Assembly (NCBI GenBank): GCA_947561395.2
Contig: OX387187.1
Span: 35,259,829-35,323,828 of the forward strand
DNA length: 64,000 nt
From: Buxus sempervirens
Taxonomy: Eukaryota; Streptophyta; Magnoliopsida; Buxales; Buxaceae
Reading direction: 5' to 3'
Under the pieces are notes generated by a model that saw only the letters and a list, made by a program, of their open reading frames with translations, made no database searches and was not told the DNA's origin. Shown here piece by piece: positions 56,601 through 64,000 of this stretch. Numbering within the stretch: the first letter of the stretch is position 1; each line of letters starts with the position of its first letter. The position numbers and the translations under genes were made by a program.

Positions 56601-58181
56601 ATAGATGAGAAATAATAGCTGCAACTTAACAGGAAATCAATGGCAGCTTTTATCTAAACAATTATTTATTGTATCTACAATATTTGGAGATGTAGTCTAT
56701 TCTCTTGTTTAGAGTTATGAAAGCTTAGAACAGATACAGATGCTAGGTTAGAGATCCAAATCCAAGTCATATATAATTATTAGGAATGGAGGCAACAAAT
56801 AATTTTTGGTAAATTCCATTTCGGCTGAATGATTTCCCAAGAGAAAGTTCCAAAACTATTAAGGCTTCACCTTACGGTAAGCAAACTCATTCTATTAATG
56901 GAATTTTAAAGCATCAAAAGAGTAAATCCTTGTTTACATTAGAGAATTCTAGTAAGTCATTGGATCACCTAAAGGGTTAGACAACTTCATATCATCCACA
57001 TATACAGCCATTTCTTTTATTTAAATGAAAAGTAACGCCTATATTCCTCAAAATGATTGAAATAAATGAAGTAGAGAAGAAAGAGGAGATATAAAGAGGA
57101 GAAAAAGTCTTTAAAGGACGTTATGGAGAAGGCATCTAAGTATGTTCCCTCAAAAGAAACATAATCAAATGGTTAGGACTGATCTAGAAGTTATGAAACA
57201 TAATCAAAGAGAAGATTAATTGATGTTCCAGTTCCCAGATGAGCATGGTTTAAGGATTTCCATTCCAACATGAGTGACATTCAGGAAATAAACCTGACCT
57301 CAATAAGGTTTAGGAACAACTCTAGTATCTGTACTGCACATTCATGTCTTAAGCAGTGATTTCAAAATAAGCTTGGAGTTGACAGTGGTCTCGTAGCACT
57401 GTCATTCAGTTGATTGTTTTGGAGGTAATATTATTTTCAGATATTCTTGTGTTTATGGTGATGCTTCTAACATAATTATATGACATACGGCTCTGGATAA
57501 TTGATTCTGCTTATACATGATTTTGCAAATTGGCAGTTTTGAGGACTCATTAGTGCTTGTTCAAATTGTCCAATTAAAGTCCTCTTTTTTTTCTTCTTTT
57601 TGTAAACACTATTACTCAAGTTGAACTAAAGTCATCAACTGAATGAAAGCTATTTGAAACATGAAAACTTCATGGAATTGTATCATGAAACACATACTTA
57701 ACAAAGCAAATTGTTTTTGTAAAATGGATGAGAAGGTTTTGCGCAGGAAAAGTGAAATATTACCGAATGTCATTTTCTGTGTGAAATGGATGAGAAGATC
57801 CACCGGTACATGTCAAAACAAATTGTGATGATAGCCCACAAGGAATCTTGATCTGTGACATCAAGAAGAAATGAAAGAGATGCTGAAATCTGTAATGTTA
57901 CGAGAAAAGACTTCTGGTAGTTTTCATTTGCATTCAGAAAATAGACAAATAGTTTTCCTTTTCTCCACAAAGCAACCAAATCCTTACTTAGAGCTTGATG
58001 AAAATCCATCATCATATAAATTATTCTTGACAAACCTTTTAGAATGAGGAATTATGGGATATTACCTTCTTTCCTTTTTATGGAATTAAATCAAAAAAGC
58101 ATTAAGAAGTTTATATGAAACAAAAGCAGGCACTGTTTTTGAAGATAATATAAATAATAGATTTATCCACTGTTATGGAAA
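50613..58181. other. long AT-rich intergenic region
   Basis: I find no gene. Short frames such as 53582-53824 and 55000-55314 show no recognised domain. A TA microsatellite lies at 52200-52219, an A run at 55640-55656 and a G-rich patch at 53300. Around 50840-50990, TGTGGTTCGACATTGTGCC resembles a word often found in copia LTRs, but no boundaries were found. Confidence 0.5.
56238..56345 (+). mobile_element. TRIM LTR fragment, relative of 4178-5614
   Basis: TGTTGGGAGTTTTAGCCCAA, then CCAACATCCTGC, AAGGAAATAAAATTGCGCTC and GTGGTAAGAGCTTGATCC follow the LTR of the element at 4178 in order. This copy is not interrupted, which is how the nested insertion at 4237 was recognised. A further similar start, TGTTGGGGATTTTGACC, follows at 56400. 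Confidence 0.6.
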
Positions 58182-58387
58182 CAAGAGTTGATAGCTACAC
58201 AGAAATAGTTTGAATTATAGTGGTTTACCATATATTGCAACATTTCAATATGAATTTAGTTGTCATTAAAAAAAATAATATATAGAAACAAGAGTTGATA
58301 GCTACACAGAAATAGTTTGAATTATAGTGGTTTGCCAGATATTGCAACATTTCAATATGAATTTAGTTGTCATTAAAAAAAATATAT
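58182..58387. repeat. two-copy tandem duplication, about 106-bp unit
   Basis: ACAAGAGTTGATAGCTACAC ... GTTGTCATTAAAAAAAATA occurs twice in a row with very few differences, notably TTACCATA against TTGCCAGA. The near identity shows a recent event. Confidence 0.9.
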
Positions 58388-59140
58388 ATCATAGGATGCA
58401 TCTAAAATACTGCATCATGATTTATCTAAATATTTTGCATCACCAGGGTATTAATCTCATACCACTTCATCAAATACACCTTTGTATGAACTATGAATTT
58501 AAACTTCGACAAAACCCTATTCTCCACTCTAAGCCTGGAAAAACCAAAATTCTCTTAGTTATTCTTAGTTTCTTCTTCTTCCTTTTTTCCATTTGTTTAC
58601 ATTTTGGAAATCACAAATGAGAGCAAAAACAAATAACAAGAACAATTAAAAACAGAGACAGAATTTCACATGGTTAGGTTAAGGACTACTTCCATGGGAG
58701 AAGATGATGAAAAGCTTTCACTAAAAGACAAAGGGAATTACAAATTGTTCTCTGAAAATTAGCAGAGCCATAACTCACATAGAAAACCAAGAAATTCCCA
58801 TGTTTGACTCTTTTGAACAGCAGCAAAGTGCTTTAAAGATAATTGGGAAGTCCATATAAATAACCCCCAAAATTTACTTTTCAAGATAGTTTAGCAAACT
58901 CAATTTCAATCCAGCAACATTTGACTAGAAGATATAAGGAGATTAAGCCTTGCTTTTGTTTCAATTTTGGTATTCCATAGATAAATCAGCCTTAGGTGAA
59001 TTGTCTTTTATTTTATTTTTGAGTGTATCCACTATCCTTTTTTAGATGTAGTTGGAATGTAATAGAATGCATGTCAAGGCAGCAAATTTGATGCATTTAC
59101 TTAAATTTTACAAACCAAATATATATATATATATATATAC
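58388..59140. other. intergenic, no gene seen
   Basis: This is AT-rich DNA. A stretch with ACATGGTTAGGTTAAGGACT (about 58668) resembles copia LTR DNA in style only. A TA microsatellite at 59119-59139 ends the stretch. Confidence 0.4.
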
Positions 59141-59368
59141 GGTATTTTTTTTTTTTTTTTTGATGAATAATGAGAAACATGATATATATGAGGCAAAAGA
59201 TAGTAGCAACCCAGTCAAGAGGTCCCATGAGGAATGGGACCTCAAAGACTGCCCAAGAATAAAAGCAACATGCGTGCTAATCTCTAACAATATCTCAGAA
59301 ACTCAAATCCCTAAACTCTGGTCGAATCAACGCCCACAAGGCGATCGACGACAAAACACTCTCTAACA
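59141..59368 (-). mobile_element. LINE 3' end, minus strand
   Basis: A T run (59146-59161) is followed by GATGAATAATGAGAAACATG, so the minus strand reads a 3' untranslated end closing ATTATTCATC plus A tail. ATATATAC occurs on both sides (59133-59140 and 59369-59376) and may be the target duplication, although it lies in a TA repeat. No ORF2 domain remains. Confidence 0.45.
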
Positions 59369-59429
59369 ATATATACTGTGATTAAGAATGTTCAAAACCT
59401 AGAAAAATATATGCATATGTTTAATGTTT

Positions 59430-62400
59430 AATAAAAGATCGTAAAGGATAGATCTGAGAAGGGTGGTTCCAGATCAAAATCAAAAGCAAAGATGAAGGAT
59501 GTAGAATACTTTAAGTGCCATGAAAAGGGAAATACGAAGAGGGATTGCCCAAAGAGAAAGAAGGAAAAGGAGAAGGAGATACCTCAAACTCGGAAAATGT
59601 GCTTGAAGAAGACTCAGATCTTGCTGATGGGGACATGCTATTAGTTTCATCAAGTATGGATAGATTCATATATTCTTGGATCCTAGACTTCGGGTGTTAA
59701 TTCATGTTTGTACACATGGGGATTGGTTTTGCAACTACAAATCAATGAATTGTAGTAGCGTTTTTATGGGGAGAGATGCTTCTTGTAAAACAATTGGATT
59801 GGGATTCTGGGAACCATTATAATTAGAATGTTTGATGGTTTAGTCATAAAATTTGGGGATGTGAGACATGTGCCAAATGTAAAAAAGAATCTGATTTCAC
59901 TGGGAACTTGAAATTATAATGGATGCAGATACAAATCTAAAGGAGGATTCTTGAAGGTAATGAAGGAGGGTCAACCGACGAAGGGTTGCAGGGAATATCT
60001 ACAAGCTGGTTGGGAGTAAAGTGGTATGTAGATAAGTAGCCATGACTTCTATAGAATCCAATAATAAGGATGCATTCTTATAGCATATGCTGTTGGGGCA
60101 TATGAATGAGACAAGCATGATATAATTTCATAAGAGGAATCTGTTGAAGGGTGGAGCTTGGTATTTTGTGAGCTTCATTGATGACTTCTCCAGTAAGATC
60201 TAAGTTTACTTCATAAAGCACATGTCCAAAATTTTTATGAAGTTCAGATTGTGGAAGTCAATAGTGGAGAACCAAACAAGGAGGCAAGTCAAGTGCCTTT
60301 GAAGAGACAATGGGACTGAATATAAGGATGCAAAGTTTCTAAAATTCTATGAGTAGCATGGTATCAAAAGGCACTTTACAGTGTAGATAAAGCCACATTA
60401 AAATGGCATAGCAGAAAGGATGAACAAAACCATTGCAGAGAGAACAAAGTGTATAAGATTGAATGTTGATTAGTCAAAGAACTTTTACACTGAGGCAGCA
60501 AACATGGTTTGCTACGTCATCAACAGATTACCAAGGACAATACTTGATGGCAAGGTTGTAGAAGAGATATGGACAGGAAAGGAGGTGGATTAATCCAGTC
60601 TGAGAATATTTTGGTGCCCTGATTATGTCCATATTACCAATGAGGAAAGTTCAAAGCTAGATGCGAAGTCCAGAAGGTGTATCTTTTCTGGTATGAGAAA
60701 AGGGTGAAAGGGTACAAGTTTTGGGATCCAAAAAAAAAAAGGTGGTGATCAATGGGGATGTGGTATTTGATGAGAAACATATGCTGAAAACTTTCAAGGA
60801 GAATGAGGAACAGCATGCACAGGGAGATGTAGCAAAAAACATATAGTGAAGGTGAAGCAAGATGATTCATAGGAGGAGAATGAGCATCAATCTGAATGGA
60901 GCTCCAGCATAGATCAACACCGCCTATAGCTTTGGGTAGATCCAAACACACCATGAAACCAATAGTACGTATGGTTTCAATGACTTTGTTTTATTTGCAC
61001 TAGTGACCAGTAGTGATGATCCTTCTAGCTATGAGGATGAACTTAATAGTCATGAGAAAACTAGACGGATGGTGGCTATGGTGGAAAGAGTACAATCATT
61101 GAAAAGAATAATACTTGAGAAATTGGTGGACTTTCCTAATGGGGAGAGGTAGTTGGGATGCAAGTCGGTGTATGAGAAAAAGGAATCAGTGTCATAAAGG
61201 GATGGGGAAAGGTTCAAGGCTCGGCAAGTCGGGAAGGGGTACTCACAGTCCAGAATATAGGGATCGACTACAATGAGGTATTCTCTATAGTTGTAAGGTG
61301 CACTTCTATCAATGCAATGTTGGCCTTGTATCCAATTATGATGTGGAACTGGAACAGCTTGATGTGAAGATCACATTCCTTCATGGGAATCTGGAGATTG
61401 ATATCTACATGGCGTAGATAGAGGGGTTTGTGAAACCCAGCAAGGAGTACCTTGTCTACAAATTGAAGAAGTCTCTTTATGGGGTTAAATAGTCTCCACA
61501 ATAATGGTACATGAAGTTCGATTCCTCCATGGTGCAAATTGACTACACAAGGTGTGACTATGATTGTTGTGTTTACTTTAGGGGTCTTAAGAATGGTTCC
61601 TATATTTTCTTGATGCTGTATGTTGGTGATATATTGACTGTTGGAAACAACATGGAATATGTTCAGAAACTAAAGTCCTTTCTGTGCAAAGCATTTGACA
61701 TGTTAGAAGTGCCATATGCAAGTACAATGGGGCATTTGATGCATGCAATGGCTTTTAATAAACCTGATTTGGCACATGATGAGCATGGTGAGCAAGTACA
61801 TGGCAAATCCAGGCAGGGAGCATTAGAAAGCTGTCAATTGGATTTTGAGATACTTGAAGGATACAACAAGTTATGGCATGTAGTTTGAGAGACAACAGGG
61901 TTCTTTCGGTCATGGGATACATTGAAGCATCTATGTAGGAGATATGGAAATATGGAATCACGGATGACAGAAGGTCCATTACAAAACTTGTGTTTACGTT
62001 TGCAGGTGGATCACTATGTTGAAGATCAATAGTGCAATCTTTGATAGACTTATCCAAAATGGAAGCAGAGTATGTGGCAGTGACCAAGGCCATTAAAGAA
62101 GCATTATGGTTGAAGGTACTAATCCAAAAACATGAGGTATTGCAACAGGGAGTTCAGTTGTATTGTAATAATCAAAGTGCCATTTATTTTTGGTAAAAAA
62201 TCAAGTTTCACATGCAAGAACCAAGCACATTCATGTGAGGTTTCACAAGATAAGGGAGCTAATTTCTATTAGTGAAGTAGTGCTTGAGAAAATTCATACT
62301 TTGGAGAATGCAGCTGATATGTCGACAAAGGTTGTTACTTCAAACAAGTTCAAGTACTGCTTGTACTTGATTAATGTTTCTAGATGTTGATGATAAAAGT

Positions 62401-62780
62401 ACTCCAAGCCTTATTGGTTCAAGATGGAGGCATAGAGTGAAGGCATATTCAAGGTGGCGGAATATTCCCCAAGGTGGAGATTTTTGGATTGTCCCTCAGT
62501 TTAATTCGTTTGTGGGGGGTTCAAACCAATAGTGCTGGGAGTGTGGAGGGGTGAAGCTCCAGCAATAAGATAATGTTACATTAGCAAATTGTTCTAATAT
62601 ACTGGTGTTAGGGTTTTAACATGGATCTAGGTATAAGACAAAAGTTGTAACCATACTGAAAAAATATTTGCAGTGAACATCTTCTTCCTTGTATAGCTTC
62701 CTATACTAACATCATTGCTTTCCTTCTCTAACCACCATAGAAAAAATCCTGATATACCCTAACTTCTTTCTTGTGTTGAC
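59430..62780 (+). mobile_element. Ty1/copia retrotransposon, decayed (fossil)
   Basis: In order, the remnants show a gag zinc knuckle (C..C....H....C pattern at about 59510-59550), protease (around 59680), integrase (60080-60560), reverse transcriptase (61440-61700, with the YVGD catalytic box region) and ribonuclease H (62050-62200, KMEAEYVA). A purine tract AAGGTGGAGATTTTT at about 62470-62484 is the typical copia polypurine site. The 3' LTR starts there and extends to roughly 62780. The 5' LTR was not found. The element has many breaks in all domains, so it is an old, dead copy. Confidence 0.85.
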
Positions 62781-63000
62781 ATTAAGTCTGATTATTGATT
62801 TCTCAATGTTGTCATTCATCAAAAAAGTTTCAATAAATTCCAAGGATGACATAAAAAATATTCAGACGTATCAAATACGGTATTGTCAATTGTATGTTTG
62901 GAACATGCCAGAATAAAATAATGCCAATAGAATGCTTAATCTATCAATAAGTTCCAAAACATTGTAAGTTTCCAGTGATGCAAGGAAAATAAATACATAC

Positions 63001-63249
63001 GGATAGTTCGGATGAGTAGTTCTCTACAATAAGGGGAACTTCAGCATCATTGACCTTGATTTGGTAGTTAGAACGTTTCAAAATCAACGTTGTTGGCTCC
63101 CATGTCTCTGATGAATCTACCTGTTGATCATAAAATGATTGTCCTGTAAAAAATCTAAAATAAAAGATATATACATATATAAGAGTTAATGCTGCACTTA
63201 AACTTATAGTAAAGCATTTATTGGTACCTGGGAAAAAAGGAAGCATGGT
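63001..63249 (-). CDS. possible exons of an unidentified minus-strand gene
   Basis: On the minus strand, 63001-63143 is bounded by an AG acceptor (TTTTTTACAG) and a GTATGT donor. It encodes QSFYDQQVDSSETWEPTTL and continues KRSNYQIKVNDAEVPLIVEN, which reads like ordinary protein. A small upstream exon of 22 bases (63228-63249) fits in phase and gives MLPFFPG before it. I do not recognise the family, and no partner exons were found in the remaining 750 bases upstream. It may be a fragment or the edge of a gene with long introns. Confidence 0.3.
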
Positions 63250-64000
63250 CTAAAATATGGCAAAGATAAATAAAGTTTGCTTCATAATTTTTATTCAATG
63301 ATTAGAAAAAAAATGACTACATATTTTATTTAACGAGGCCCTTTTATCATTGATATCAACATGATGTCGAGGTTCAATTCAATTTACTTGGTAGGGTAAA
63401 AAAACTGAACCGCAAAAAATATTAAGAGATAAATGAATATAATACAACATGGTGCTCATTATACAAACAATATGGTGTAGTGCAGACGACGATTCTTTCA
63501 GTTTAAATGCATGAGCTTTTTATTGTCCAATACGCATGCATTATATGCCATACATTACAATATATATTATACACTACTATATTTTAAGTAAATCATTTAA
63601 TTGAATAATGCTTTTATAATAATGCTAAACAAAAGGGGATCATGGAATCATAGCTACGAGGCATGCTCCAGCTCAGTTATACTTGCTAATTCTTATTACT
63701 ATTAATTCACCTTCATTCTTTGCTTCTCTTTCTTATTCTTTATCTACTTGGATCGGATATTTCTCCTTGCAATTGCAAGTTTAAGACCACATGAAACCCT
63801 AAGTTGATTTATGTGTGTAGAGTGGAAACAATAACAATTGGCCATGCATCAAAAGATTTGTATGGAAGCTGATTTCTTCTCATAAATTTGTCCGATTAAT
63901 GCCTCTAGCTGGTCATTATGTTGCACAATAGTCATATAGGATTATGACTAAATGTGGCCTGTGCATGGCAGAAGACTGCTGATTGATGGAACTTCTCAAT
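63250..64000. other. AT-rich window end, no gene seen
   Basis: No frame, repeat boundary or RNA gene is recognised here. If the exons at 63001-63249 belong to a real gene, this would be its intron or upstream region. Confidence 0.4.

Noticed and set aside
1-64000. CRISPR arrays, bacterial operons, rRNA or clear tRNA genes
   Set aside because: None was seen. The tandem arrays present are minisatellites within mobile elements, and all genes have plant features.

Overview
This window is nuclear DNA from a flowering plant, most likely a woody species with a repeat-rich genome. It contains plant receptor-like kinases, a chloroplast TIC62-type gene with many introns, and plant families of Ty3/gypsy, Ty1/copia, L1, hAT, Mutator-like and CACTA elements. 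I cannot name the species. It holds no bacterial features, no operons and no CRISPR.

The backbone is a cluster of G-type (bulb-type) lectin S-receptor-like serine/threonine kinase genes built by repeated local duplication. Two copies look intact and intronless: 23704-26097 (797 aa) and 38275-40677 (800 aa). At least four relics accompany them: a lectin-domain fragment split by a hAT element (5714-6890), a copy reduced to promoter plus signal peptide (13315-13848), a 5' fragment (43188-43508), and a kinase-domain fragment with its own promoter (44752-45468). The flanks of these copies can be matched to each other, so many later insertions can be recognised because the sister copy keeps an empty or near-empty site.

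Layout. 1-3312: 3' end of a Ty3/gypsy element with a 2.4 kb LTR. 3313-5710: old repeats, including a TRIM-like element with perfect 5-bp target duplications. 5714-15361: kinase unit A, carrying a hAT element, a solo LTR nested in another solo LTR, and a Mutator-like MITE with an internal minisatellite. 15362-21973: a gypsy solo LTR holding a 5'-truncated LINE and a further solo LTR. 22555-31293: kinase unit B with intact gene 1 and a truncated copy of the same solo LTR. 31294-37254: an intron-containing TIC62-like gene fragment, then the end of a CACTA transposon. 37255-45470: kinase unit C with intact gene 2, a composite insertion, and two kinase pseudogenes. 45471-59100: AT-rich intergenic DNA with local tandem duplications and one LINE with long target duplications. 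59141-62780: a LINE tail and a decayed Ty1/copia element. 63001-63249: possible exons of an unidentified minus-strand gene.

Function. Only the two lectin receptor kinases look like working genes. Their products should sit in the plasma membrane, with the lectin, EGF-like and PAN region outside and a non-RD kinase inside, a type usually linked to defence or stress signalling. The TIC62-like locus keeps an open NAD(P)-binding core but has lost its start and its end. I see no convincing new biological system. The most informative signals are the nested, date-able insertions, the tail-only retroposon insertions and the possible TIC62 capture beside a CACTA end.
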